From a virus: 41,326 bases of DNA. The DNA lies in IMG/VR virus record IMGVR_UViG_3300006921_000035, positions 1 through 41,326 of that record; one strand, 5' to 3'. Position 1 is the stretch's first letter, and every line of letters begins with the position of its first letter. This document shows positions 17,755-25,390 of the stretch, one piece after another. Below the pieces are notes generated by a model, which worked only from the letters and a program-made list of their open reading frames with translations, ran no database searches and was not told the origin of the DNA. Position numbers and translations under genes: made by a program.

Positions 17755-19773
17755 CTAATTGCCTCCTACTAACGCTCTTAGACTATTGTATCCCCTTTTA
17801 ATGTTTAGAAAATCTTTCTGAACTCTAACAACATCCATATTCATTGAAGTCGATTCTTCACCTTTCTTTGGTTTTTTAATTCTAAATTTATAATTTTTAG
17901 GTGTCGTATCAAGGAGCGTATTCATGTCATAAATTACATCTGCATATAATATTGGTATTCTACTTTTACCTGTGCTAAAACCTGAAAATTTACTAGTAGA
18001 CATAAGTTCTTTAGCATATTTATACATTGCAAGAAATAAAGGACTTTTTGCATCAGCAAATGATTCTTCAATATTTTCTACTTCTTCTGAAGTTAAATAT
18101 CCGTCTTGTTTCATGGCTTCATATTCTTCAAATAAATCGGTTAAATATAAATCGGGAGAATTAGATAATTCTTTGAATGATTTAAATAAATCAAGAATAA
18201 TTTGAAAATTACTTTCATCATCTTCGTCTTCTAAGAAATATTCCTTTTGATTTATTTCTATCTGACGTAACTCTTTTAATTGTCTCTTTTTTTCTCGCTT
18301 TTGTTCCTTCACTTCGTCTTTGTCCTTATTATTTATTTTGAACTCCAATTTTTTATCTTTTTCTTCTAATTCTTCTAATTGCCTTTTTTGTCCTCTAGTT
18401 AACATTGGTTTTGTTGAATCGGCAGCATTCTCTATTCTAGTCCTTAACTCATCTCTATCTATATCTTCAAAGAAATTTATAATTTCTTTTAATTTCATTA
18501 CTATTTTTTTAATTTCTTTGTTACTAGTTTTCATATCTTCTATACCTTCAAGATTAAGTTTATTTTTTATACTTTTAACCCACTTTTGTTTATCTTTAAT
18601 TGAGCCTTCTTTTGTTTTACTAACTTGTATTTCTAAAGTACCTAATTTTAATTTTCTTCTTTCTGCACTTAGATATCCATAAATAATATTTTTCAACGGG
18701 TGCTTATCTTGAGACATAATAATTTTTTCTAAGTATTTTTCAAGTAATTTAGGTTTAGTGCTTATTTCATCTATAGCATCATATGCTTCTTCTAAGGTAT
18801 CAAATGATTTACTACCTTTAAGTCCTTCAACAAGAAACTTGTCCTTTCCTTGTTCATACTTACCTGCTCCTTTATCGCCAATTAATTTTAGATGTAATAA
18901 AGGGATATTATTTCTTGTATCTTTTTCTGAAAAGGGTTTTGTTTCTGCTTCATACTCTTCACCGGAATAATCTTTTCCGGCAGGTGTAATAGTTTCACCC
19001 CCCAGTAGTCCAGCCCTAAAAGCAAAGTTTTCACTATCAAAAGCACCAAATCCTTCCCTAACAAATACATCATTTACATATTGTTTAGTATCCAATGTGA
19101 TTAATGCACCCATATTAATTTCACTATAATCAAAATATTTTTTAATCATCTCATACAATATAGGCTTACCACTATCTATAGCACTCATAAGTTCTCCACT
19201 TCTTTCAGAACCTTCTTCATCAGGTTCTTGTCCTCTCTCAGTAATATCTACTAATCTCTCTATTGCAGACTCATTATCTAATTGTGATAATTTAAAACTC
19301 TGTAATCTTCTCTCATTAAGTTTAAGTGGTTTGTCAATTATAACTTCAGTTGCTTCTTTACCACCCATCATTATTTTTTTGTTTTTTTGAGGAAAATATC
19401 CGTTTTCACTTAATGCTTCTATTATACTAAGCATATTTGTTTTTTCTATTTCTGATAAATAATGTTTGAAAAATTTATTCATTTCAGATTCAGTAATAGT
19501 ATCCATTAAATCTTGTTCTCTTTCTTTTAATCTTTCATACTGTTTATCATCATACTGCATTAATACAGCAAGTTTAGGTTTGACATTCTGCATAGGTTTA
19601 GGTCTTTTATTACTAGGTACGGCTCTATAAAACATATAACCTAACATACTTAAAAAAATAGGATTCTTTTCACTAATTAAAGCATCAAAACCTTTTCTTA
19701 GTTGAGCATTATTTAATACAACATCTTTCTCAGTATTAGGTACTATGTCAGCAGGTAATATTATTTCGCCCAT
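17755..19773 (-). CDS. Large coiled-coil protein of unknown function
   Basis: This 672-residue hydrophilic protein is rich in K and E, with no membrane segments or recognised catalytic motif. The stretch from about residue 440 to 520 (RGQKRQLEELEEKDKKLEF and following KDEVKEQKREKKRQL) is a clear charged coiled coil; most of the rest looks helical. The AAGGTGG Shine-Dalgarno supports the start. It stands between the GTPase/zinc-protein set and the head-tail connector. Possible roles include a head-completion, internal-core or scaffold-like factor, but the sequence does not choose between them. Confidence 0.6.
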   Translation of the reverse strand: MGEIILPADIVPNTEKDVVLNNAQLRKGFDALISEKNPIFLSMLGYMFYRAVPSNKRPKPMQNVKPKLAVLMQYDDKQYERLKEREQDLMDTITESEMNKFFKHYLSEIEKTNMLSIIEALSENGYFPQKNKKIMMGGKEATEVIIDKPLKLNERRLQSFKLSQLDNESAIERLVDITERGQEPDEEGSERSGELMSAIDSGKPILYEMIKKYFDYSEINMGALITLDTKQYVNDVFVREGFGAFDSENFAFRAGLLGGETITPAGKDYSGEEYEAETKPFSEKDTRNNIPLLHLKLIGDKGAGKYEQGKDKFLVEGLKGSKSFDTLEEAYDAIDEISTKPKLLEKYLEKIIMSQDKHPLKNIIYGYLSAERRKLKLGTLEIQVSKTKEGSIKDKQKWVKSIKNKLNLEGIEDMKTSNKEIKKIVMKLKEIINFFEDIDRDELRTRIENAADSTKPMLTRGQKRQLEELEEKDKKLEFKINNKDKDEVKEQKREKKRQLKELRQIEINQKEYFLEDEDDESNFQIILDLFKSFKELSNSPDLYLTDLFEEYEAMKQDGYLTSEEVENIEESFADAKSPLFLAMYKYAKELMSTSKFSGFSTGKSRIPILYADVIYDMNTLLDTTPKNYKFRIKKPKKGEESTSMNMDVVRVQKDFLNIKRGYNSLRALVGGN

Positions 19774-19786
19774 ACATCAAACCACC

Positions 19787-20473
19787 TTATGCAAGCCACT
19801 TAGCCCAAGCAACGCCTTTAGTTATAGCCGCACCTAAACCTAATCCACTTGCAGGAGGTGTATATGTCATTTGACCTGTGTTAGGGTCTATCCAATATGC
19901 ATTGTTCATATTATCGTATCCGGCAGGTGGAACAGGATATCCACTACCATTGTTCATAGCCATTTGTTGTTGCATCATAGTATTATTAATTCCTGTTCCC
20001 ATATTAGCACCTTGAATATTTTGTGGGTTCATTCCCATTTGATTGGTAACTTGAGGTTGTGTAGGAGATGCTGCACCACTAAATCCTTGAGACTCTAAAT
20101 ATTGTGCTTTTGCCATTCTTCGTTGCATAATAACTTCTGAATTTATTGCTGAAGTTAATAGATTTTGTAAATCTAATTCAATATTAGCAGCAGTAATTTG
20201 TTGATATTCTGTTTTAACATTAGGATTTAAAACAAACCCTCCACTTGCAGTATTAAATTCTAATTTTGATAGCATATCTCCAACAACTCTAGCAACAACA
20301 TCTTCAATTAATTTTTCCATACTCGTAAGAAATGCTTCTCCATGATATTGGAAAAAATCTTCTACATGATTCTCTTGTAGTGTTAATAAATTGTTCATCG
20401 TTTTAAATTGATTTTGTTGACTATTAGATATACTATTAGCCAATTGTGAATTGCTTGTTCCAAATAATCCCAT
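19787..20473 (-). CDS. Q/N/M/G-rich protein with hydrophobic C-terminus
   Basis: This 228-residue protein has an N-terminal helical half (residues 1-120). A low-complexity tail of Q, N, M, G and P follows at about 130-200, containing YWIDPNTGQMTYTPP, an OCRE-like or WW-like short aromatic/proline stretch. The end is a mildly hydrophobic segment (LGLGAAITKGVAWAKWLA) that could associate with a membrane. The start overlaps the upstream stop (TAATG). Together with the zinc protein, GTPase and two membrane proteins just upstream, it may belong to one functional set. Function is unknown. Confidence 0.55.
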   Translation of the reverse strand: MGLFGTSNSQLANSISNSQQNQFKTMNNLLTLQENHVEDFFQYHGEAFLTSMEKLIEDVVARVVGDMLSKLEFNTASGGFVLNPNVKTEYQQITAANIELDLQNLLTSAINSEVIMQRRMAKAQYLESQGFSGAASPTQPQVTNQMGMNPQNIQGANMGTGINNTMMQQQMAMNNGSGYPVPPAGYDNMNNAYWIDPNTGQMTYTPPASGLGLGAAITKGVAWAKWLA

Positions 20474-21159
20474 TACTTCTCACTCTCCGCCTGTACGCCC
20501 TTGCTTGTAACCTTAACGCCTTCGGTCAATAAGACTTTCACTCTTTTGGTATTAGATTCATTTTCTATTAGTAATCTAAATAACTCTTCTTCTTTATTTT
20601 CTATTGCCGCTTGTGGAGGTTTAATTGTCCAACCTAATCCTGCAAGAGATTGTATATCTCCTTGTTTTAAACTAGTTAATGGCCCACTAGATAATGGATT
20701 CAAATTAGGCATTTTTGGAATGTAAGCACTGTATGATAACCCATGTTCTTCGGCTAACATTTGTTGTTCTAACATTTCATATTGTCTATGTATTTGTGCA
20801 TGTTTATCACAATAAGTTCCTCTCATTGGATATCCTTTTCTAACTTTATGTAGTGGTAATGGTGGTCTTAAATTATCACTTGCTTCCCAAATCTTTTGAG
20901 TTCCACAAACAACACATCTGTCTTTTATGTTATATTTGAAACTATAAGGTATTTTGAAAAAAGATTTTTTCTCCGGTAAAAGAATCTTAATTATTTCTTT
21001 TAATTGTTTTTTCGGTTTTATATTCTTAAATTCGTACAACATTACTGTACCTGCTGCTCTTGCTTGGTCATGCCTGTCCATGAAGGCATTTGACGCTACA
21101 GATGTAGTAGTTGCACCAATTAAATTAGGTGGCTGATAGTTCATCGTCATGGTCTTCAC
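20473..21159 (-). CDS. Zinc-binding protein of unknown function
   Basis: This 228-residue protein has one probable zinc site made by C82-VV-C85-G and C117-DK-H120, a split C2/CH knuckle. A basic stretch (KPKKQLKEIIKIL) precedes it. The C-terminal third is helical and charged, with a KRVKVLL segment. The frame opens with GTG at 21159, but an ATG at codon 4 (21150) is better spaced from AGGTG and is likely the true start. It is translated next to the GTPase gene (three bases apart) and the Q/N/M-rich gene (overlapping), so it may be a partner of the GTPase. No family was recognised. Confidence 0.6.
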   Translation of the reverse strand: MKTMTMNYQPPNLIGATTTSVASNAFMDRHDQARAAGTVMLYEFKNIKPKKQLKEIIKILLPEKKSFFKIPYSFKYNIKDRCVVCGTQKIWEASDNLRPPLPLHKVRKGYPMRGTYCDKHAQIHRQYEMLEQQMLAEEHGLSYSAYIPKMPNLNPLSSGPLTSLKQGDIQSLAGLGWTIKPPQAAIENKEEELFRLLIENESNTKRVKVLLTEGVKVTSKGVQAESEK

Positions 21160-21161
21160 AC

Positions 21162-21833
21162 CTAGTAGTCCTTTATCATTGTTAAGATTCCCCTATATAC
21201 CATAGTTGAATCAGTTTTAGCACTAACAATGTATTTAAAACAAGGTATTCCTTTTTCATTTAATTTTTGCATTCCTGCTTTAAATGCATCAAAAATAGGA
21301 TGTTTATCTATTTCTCCTTCATGTTCATATTTATCTTTCCATAAGTCATATTTATTTGCCCAAACACCAACTGCTATAGGGTAATCATGGTCTTTTTTCT
21401 TTTTTAATTTATTATTAACATTCCAATGAGGTGAACAAATAGTATCTACTAAAAATGTCCAACATAATTGTTGTTCAATATCATAGTGTTTATCCATGTG
21501 TCTGTCATCAATTAAAAAAATAATATATTTTGTTCTACGCTCTTTCATGTCTTTTATCCATTCTGTCCAATAAATAGTTTGTCCACCAATATCAGCAGTT
21601 TTGACAGTATGTGCATTACCATCTAATTTAATATATTTTCTTGAGGCTTTTTCTAAACCTACTGTTCTTTCCATTATATCGGGTACTTCTCCCCTAGTTC
21701 TCAATTGGTGGTGCAATGTTGTCTTCCCTGCTTTACTCGCACCATATACACCAAAAGGTATTGAATGTAATCTTTGATATACCTTATTCAAACCCTCCAC
21801 CATTAAAATGGCAAAACCTGCCATTACTGACAA
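21162..21833 (-). CDS. Ras/Arf-like small GTPase
   Basis: This 223-residue protein has all five G motifs of a small GTPase: G1 GASKAGKT (31-38), G2 threonine T57 in RTVG, G3 DIGGQ (81-85) with the catalytic glutamine position kept, G4 NKYD (160-163), and G5 SAK (204-206). The G3 form DIGGQ is of the Arf/SRP-receptor-beta/Ras type and not the DTPG of translation factors. There is no CaaX box or N-terminal glycine for lipid anchoring; a short hydrophobic N-terminus (AGFAILMVEGL) precedes the G domain. The TTG start follows GGTGA; ATG at codon 4 (21824) is an alternative. It lies directly after two small membrane-protein genes and before a zinc protein. GTP binding is nearly certain, GTP hydrolysis likely, and the viral role unknown. 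Such a gene inside a capsid-tail operon is unexpected. Confidence 0.88.
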   Translation of the reverse strand: MSVMAGFAILMVEGLNKVYQRLHSIPFGVYGASKAGKTTLHHQLRTRGEVPDIMERTVGLEKASRKYIKLDGNAHTVKTADIGGQTIYWTEWIKDMKERRTKYIIFLIDDRHMDKHYDIEQQLCWTFLVDTICSPHWNVNNKLKKKKDHDYPIAVGVWANKYDLWKDKYEHEGEIDKHPIFDAFKAGMQKLNEKGIPCFKYIVSAKTDSTMVYRGILTMIKDY

Positions 21834-21837
21834 ATTA

Positions 21838-22062
21838 TCACCACAAATGATGCCAAATGTCTACCAACCCATTCCACATTATTGACATTGTATTAATACC
21901 AAATATTGCTAATGTTTGTCCAAGAAAGAAACTAGAAATTGAACCTACAATTCCCCATATCCAAAATCTTGCTCTCAAAAACCAAATGTCAGCAGAATGT
22001 GCTCTTTGTAAATCGTAAGCCATAGCGGTTTCATCAAAACCCATTAGGATTTCTCCAACCAT
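21838..22062 (-). CDS. Small membrane protein upstream of the GTPase
   Basis: This 74-residue protein has a hydrophilic N-terminus (1-30) followed by hydrophobic stretches (WIWGIVGSISSFFLG, then LAIFGI and IMWNGLVDIW), enough for one long or two short membrane segments. The GAGGTGA Shine-Dalgarno is well placed before the ATG. It lies 13 bases after the 146-residue membrane protein and 4 bases before the GTPase. The tight spacing suggests the membrane proteins and GTPase act together, the membrane proteins perhaps as anchors. No known family was recognised; a holin is a weak alternative because no endolysin is present. Confidence 0.65.
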   Translation of the reverse strand: MVGEILMGFDETAMAYDLQRAHSADIWFLRARFWIWGIVGSISSFFLGQTLAIFGINTMSIMWNGLVDIWHHLW

Positions 22063-22075
22063 TATCTCACCTCAA

Positions 22076-22516
22076 TCATTGTTCTATTGTTAAAAACGAA
22101 GGGCTTACACCTTCTGTATTGCCTTTGATGACGGGTAAATTAGCATCACCATAAACATTAGTAGGGGATTGAACTGTATTATTCCATGTTTGTTGAAAAT
22201 TTCTAAAAGATTCTCGAACTCTTTTACGGTTCTCTTCCTCTCTTGCTCTACGATTCCAATAAGAATCAATACGTCTTTGTAATAATGTTTCTTCAATGTA
22301 ATCATTAGCAACTAAATCAAAAACTGCTTTCATTATCATAATTCCGCCTATTGTAGATATACCAAATAAAACTGCATGTGCTTCAATAGTATATGGGAAA
22401 CCTACTCCATATTGGGCATAGAAATAAACATTTACTCCACTAACTGCTCCAACAAAAAGAATAGTCATTACTAATCTTGTATCATTATCTATGCTTGCCA
22501 CGATAATCAACTCCAC
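22076..22516 (-). CDS. Membrane protein with cytosolic helical tail
   Basis: This 146-residue protein has two predicted membrane segments at about 14-33 (LVMTILFVGAVSGVNVYFYA) and 45-68 (HAVLFGISTIGGIMIMKAVF). A basic amphipathic region follows (RIDSYWNRRAREEENRKRVR), then a polar tail. The frame opens at GTG 22516, but GTG at codon 7 (22498) has GGAG nine bases upstream and begins after the previous gene's stop, so it may be the real start. It is the first member of the membrane-protein/GTPase set. The function is unknown; an inner-membrane anchor or a virion-associated entry factor are both possible. Confidence 0.65.
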   Translation of the reverse strand: MELIIVASIDNDTRLVMTILFVGAVSGVNVYFYAQYGVGFPYTIEAHAVLFGISTIGGIMIMKAVFDLVANDYIEETLLQRRIDSYWNRRAREEENRKRVRESFRNFQQTWNNTVQSPTNVYGDANLPVIKGNTEGVSPSFLTIEQ

Positions 22517-22796
22517 TCTAGGGAGAAAAAACCTGTGCCACTAACCTTTTTTATAAATAGTCCTTTAGCACAAAAACGACCATGCATATCAAATTCACCG
22601 GAAGTTCCTGCTAGTAATATCATTCTACAAACTTCAGTATCTCCTGATTCTGAAGCATCATCGCTATCATAAACTGAAACAGTTAATTTATCAGATGCAT
22701 GAGTATTAGCGACATGTAAACTTACTAATTTACACTTACCTGTAAAAACTAATGCATCAGCATTCTTTACTCCACTACCACTACAACCTATGCCAT
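22507..22796 (-). pseudogene. Decoration-like beta protein, frame broken after codon 2
   Basis: A clear protein frame encodes IGCSGSG, then ADALVFTGKCKLVSLHVANT, then strands ending FSLEWS, finishing with TGA at 22507-22509. It resembles small beta-sandwich decoration or head-fibre proteins of marine phages. The frame has no ATG, GTG or TTG before its middle. Instead, an ATG at 22796 with a good Shine-Dalgarno (AAGGAAGTG) reads ATG GCA TAG in the frame of the upstream gene and stops at once. Adding one base after GC would give MAIGCSGSG and a 96-residue protein, so a one-base deletion, real or a sequencing/assembly error, is the simplest explanation. A -1 frameshift from the upstream 135-residue gene, in the manner of T7 10A/10B, is the alternative, although no slippery heptamer is seen. 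Confidence 0.6.
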
Positions 22797-23195
22797 CACT
22801 TCCTTATCTTCTTCTGTAGGGGTTTCTTTCTTAGGGGTTTCTACCTTTTTTGCTTTCTTAGCAGGTGCTTTCTTAGCAGGTGCTTTTTTTGCTTTAGGTT
22901 TTGGAGATGCTTTTACTTTCTTAGGAAATAATATTTTTTCTACTTGTGATGCAGTATCTCCTTCTTGTAATCCATCTGTGAATTTAATTAATTGATTTAA
23001 TTTATAATTACTTAATCTTCCAATATCTGCTTTATCCATATTATCTAATTCTATAGTAAGATTAGGTTCTGTCCATATGTTGATAGCATGATTTAGTGGC
23101 ATTTGTATTGCTTTGTTAGAACTGATGACGTAATTCTGTCCACCGATTCTAATTGTTCTTGGCAGTGCGTTTATTGATTGTTTTATTTGTACCAT
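22788..23195 (-). CDS. Head-associated protein with K/P/A-rich tail
   Basis: Its 135 residues comprise a compact N-terminal domain (1-90: NALPRTIRIGGQNYVI, then HAINIWTEPNLTIELDN) and a tail of lysine, proline and alanine repeats (KKAPAKKAPAKKAKK, about 105-119). The very end is acidic (TPTEEDKEVMA). The tail is like those of histone H1 or HU-like proteins and could bind DNA or acidic surfaces. A tandem DNA repeat underlies the KKAPA units. A Shine-Dalgarno AAGGAG precedes the ATG, and a strong hairpin lies between the capsid gene and this start. Its position after the capsid gene suggests a head protein. The role is unknown. Confidence 0.6.
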   Translation of the reverse strand: MVQIKQSINALPRTIRIGGQNYVISSNKAIQMPLNHAINIWTEPNLTIELDNMDKADIGRLSNYKLNQLIKFTDGLQEGDTASQVEKILFPKKVKASPKPKAKKAPAKKAPAKKAKKVETPKKETPTEEDKEVMA

Positions 23196-23223
23196 GTGTG
23201 TTTTCTCCTTAAATATTTAGGGG

Positions 23224-23266
23224 ATAGTAGCCCCCATTCTGATTAACTCAGAACGGAGACTACTAT
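23224..23266 (-). promoter_or_regulatory. Strong RNA hairpin between capsid gene and next gene
   Basis: On the minus strand a 19-bp stem with a 5-base loop (GTTAA) is continuous, with 16 Watson-Crick and three G-U pairs. On the plus strand the same three positions would be A-C mismatches, so the structure favours minus-strand RNA. It has no U-tract, and the Shine-Dalgarno of the next gene follows about 10 bases later. Partial termination, mRNA stabilisation for the capsid gene, or an RNase processing site are the likely roles. Confidence 0.7.
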
Positions 23267-23289
23267 TTTATGTTTATTCAATTTTTTAA

Positions 23290-23326
23290 TAATTGTCCAT
23301 AGACTCTTGCTCTTATTGAACAATTA
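23290..23326 (-). promoter_or_regulatory. Second RNA hairpin after the capsid gene
   Basis: Just after the capsid stop, TAATTGTTC and GGACAATTA on the minus strand make a 9-bp stem with one G-U pair around a 19-base loop. Together with the stem at 23224-23266 it fills the longest gap of the operon. Confidence 0.45.
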
Positions 23327-23328
23327 CC

Positions 23329-24717
23329 TTAAGCACTCTTCAAGTTAGTTATCTTACCTTGACCTTTGAAGAAAGAACAACATGTTTCTGCAATTGTTCT
23401 ATACAAACCTAAGTTTCCAAGTTTACCAACACCGAATGGGTTTCCATTTGAAATACCATCCTCGAAGTATTCTGTGGGTTTCATAACTGATAACCACAAA
23501 TGGTCTGTATCTAGGATAAATATATCACTTAGACCATTTGTTGTACCGGATGCAGTTGTTGAAGCCATATCCTTACAAGGGATAATTGGTATATCATAGT
23601 ATGTTGCAACTCTGAATCCAACTTCTTGACCCTTTACACCACGAACACCATTATGTGTAGGAACAATTTCTTTCCTATCCATAAATCTCTCTTGGCTTTG
23701 TAGTAAGTCAGAGATGTGTTGTATAGTATCGTATCCTGTTAAGATAACTTTAGGGTTTCCACCATTTTGACGGATTCTGCGAATCATGTCATTTAGTAGT
23801 GTTAAAGTTAATACTCTAGCAGAACCACTTGCGTAACTTGCACCGAAATCAACTTCAGCATCTAAATAACTTGGTGTAATTACTACGTCATCAACACTGT
23901 CAGCATCATTTGGACTGTTAGTGTTATCTGCCGCAGCAACAACTCCTCTGTTGTCACCATAAATAGCCTTGATTTTTGGGTCAATTGCTACTACACCGCT
24001 ACCAGTTGCATTGTCTTCTGTTATATCATCCAAATACATTTGTCCTATTTCAGTAGCACTTGTTACAATCTTATACAAAGATGTGTAGTTGTGGTCTACT
24101 TCTGTAATACCTGATTGAGAGTAAGATTCAAGAGGCAATAATAGCATCTTGTTCTGTACTTCAGCATGGTGTTTACCCATATCTTCACGAACTACTGCAC
24201 GTATATCGCCAACACCGTCATCAATAGCAGCCATTTCCATTGCAAGTTCAGAGAACTCAAATTTGTGTGCTATTGTTTTAGGGCTTACGAATAGTTTTGT
24301 ATATTCAGGGGCTAAAGCAGGTATGTTTGATAGAGATTGATTCTCCGATACACCACCTATTTCATCTAATCTTGGTGCTGCTCCACCTGCATTATCTGTA
24401 CCAACTGCAAAAGAAGAACCACTACCACCTTGAGGTCGGCTCTTTAGAACTCTCCAACCACTTGATGTATATGGTCTCTTAGCAATCATTGACAAAGCAT
24501 TAACTTCTTGGTTAAGCATTGACCATACTTTCTGTCCATAAAGAACATTGTACAAGTCAGTTAATCCTGTTGCACCACTAAAGGCAGTACCGCCATCGTG
24601 TGAACCATGTAGTCCACCAACCACTCCTGCCGCTTTCAACAAAGCATTACCATTACCGCCTGTTAGACCGTATGATGATGCTTCTAAATCTTTCATTGTT
24701 TTTATATATCCACTCAT
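23329..24717 (-). CDS. Major capsid protein (HK97-type)
   Basis: Its 462 residues have features of an HK97-fold capsid protein. After an N-terminal arm (to about residue 130) comes LAPEYTKLFVSPKTIAHKFEFS, the typical start of the P domain strand and spine helix (LAMEMAA...VREDMGKHH). The A domain includes LTLTLLNDMIRRIRQNGGNPKVI with the family-like GYDTIQHISDLLQ. The end has a strand pair around DIFILDTDHLWLSVMKP and LGNLGLYRTIAETCCSFFKGQGKI. The AAGGAGTGA Shine-Dalgarno supports the start. It lies right after the protease/scaffold gene, as usual. The arm is G/A/S-rich and long enough to be cleaved by the protease, but no cleavage site could be fixed. Confidence 0.88.
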   Translation of the reverse strand: MSGYIKTMKDLEASSYGLTGGNGNALLKAAGVVGGLHGSHDGGTAFSGATGLTDLYNVLYGQKVWSMLNQEVNALSMIAKRPYTSSGWRVLKSRPQGGSGSSFAVGTDNAGGAAPRLDEIGGVSENQSLSNIPALAPEYTKLFVSPKTIAHKFEFSELAMEMAAIDDGVGDIRAVVREDMGKHHAEVQNKMLLLPLESYSQSGITEVDHNYTSLYKIVTSATEIGQMYLDDITEDNATGSGVVAIDPKIKAIYGDNRGVVAAADNTNSPNDADSVDDVVITPSYLDAEVDFGASYASGSARVLTLTLLNDMIRRIRQNGGNPKVILTGYDTIQHISDLLQSQERFMDRKEIVPTHNGVRGVKGQEVGFRVATYYDIPIIPCKDMASTTASGTTNGLSDIFILDTDHLWLSVMKPTEYFEDGISNGNPFGVGKLGNLGLYRTIAETCCSFFKGQGKITNLKSA

Positions 24718-24730
24718 TTCTTATCACTCC

Positions 24731-25390
24731 TTAATTATATTTCCTCGCTATATCAGCAATCTCATTCCATGATAGGTTACTTACATCACTAGGAATTTCT
24801 ATTGATTGTGATTTAACAATCTCATCATTTTGTACAGTTAAAGATTTGCGTAGTTCTGCAAATTCTTCTTTCAAAGCAATTACATCTGAACGAGCATCAT
24901 ATGATGCTGCTTCAGCACTTGCTTTCTTAACTTCTAATTCTTCTGTAAGCCTTGCTTCAAATTGCTTGCTTAGAGAATCGTATGCAATCTTTTCCATTCT
25001 TTCTGCTTTGAATGCTTCATATGCTTTTTCAACATTTTCTGCACTTAAGTTAAGAGTAGAGAAGTCAGTATCCGCTAGACCTTTTGCAACATCTAATGCT
25101 GCTGGTGCTGCTTTAGGATTACCATTGTCAACAACAAGTTCTCCGGCTTCGTAGTCTCTTGTTGAATCTTCATCAAGAGCCTTTTCTTCCATATCCATGT
25201 CATCATCCATGTCATCATCCTTATCCTCTGTATCCATCATTTCTTTATCAGAATCCATGTATTCCATATCGCCTTTTACTTCAAGGGATGCGTCTGTCGT
25301 ATTTTCTTCATTTTTTTCCACAATTGAGGAATTAACTTGTTTCATCAAGTCATTTAACTCCTCAAGTGCTTTTTCCAGTTTATCACTCAT
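24731..25390 (-). CDS. Nested scaffold protein (internal start)
   Basis: Inside the protease-scaffold gene, codon 181 is an ATG preceded by GGAGGT with a 6-base spacer, a near-ideal ribosome site. It falls exactly at the boundary between the protease and the scaffold (MSDKLEKALEEL). Translation from here gives a 219-residue scaffold without protease, as in lambda C/Nu3. The internal start is inferred from the ribosome site and its position at a domain boundary. Confidence 0.7.
   Translation of the reverse strand: MSDKLEKALEELNDLMKQVNSSIVEKNEENTTDASLEVKGDMEYMDSDKEMMDTEDKDDDMDDDMDMEEKALDEDSTRDYEAGELVVDNGNPKAAPAALDVAKGLADTDFSTLNLSAENVEKAYEAFKAERMEKIAYDSLSKQFEARLTEELEVKKASAEAASYDARSDVIALKEEFAELRKSLTVQNDEIVKSQSIEIPSDVSNLSWNEIADIARKYN

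Noticed and set aside
22105-22311. Minus-strand ORF of 68 residues in another frame
   Set aside because: It is nested inside the 146-residue membrane protein gene, has no Shine-Dalgarno and no protein-like pattern.
21838-22516. Holin pair for lysis
   Set aside because: Size would fit, but no endolysin is nearby and the genes are packed with a GTPase gene; membrane anchor seems likelier.
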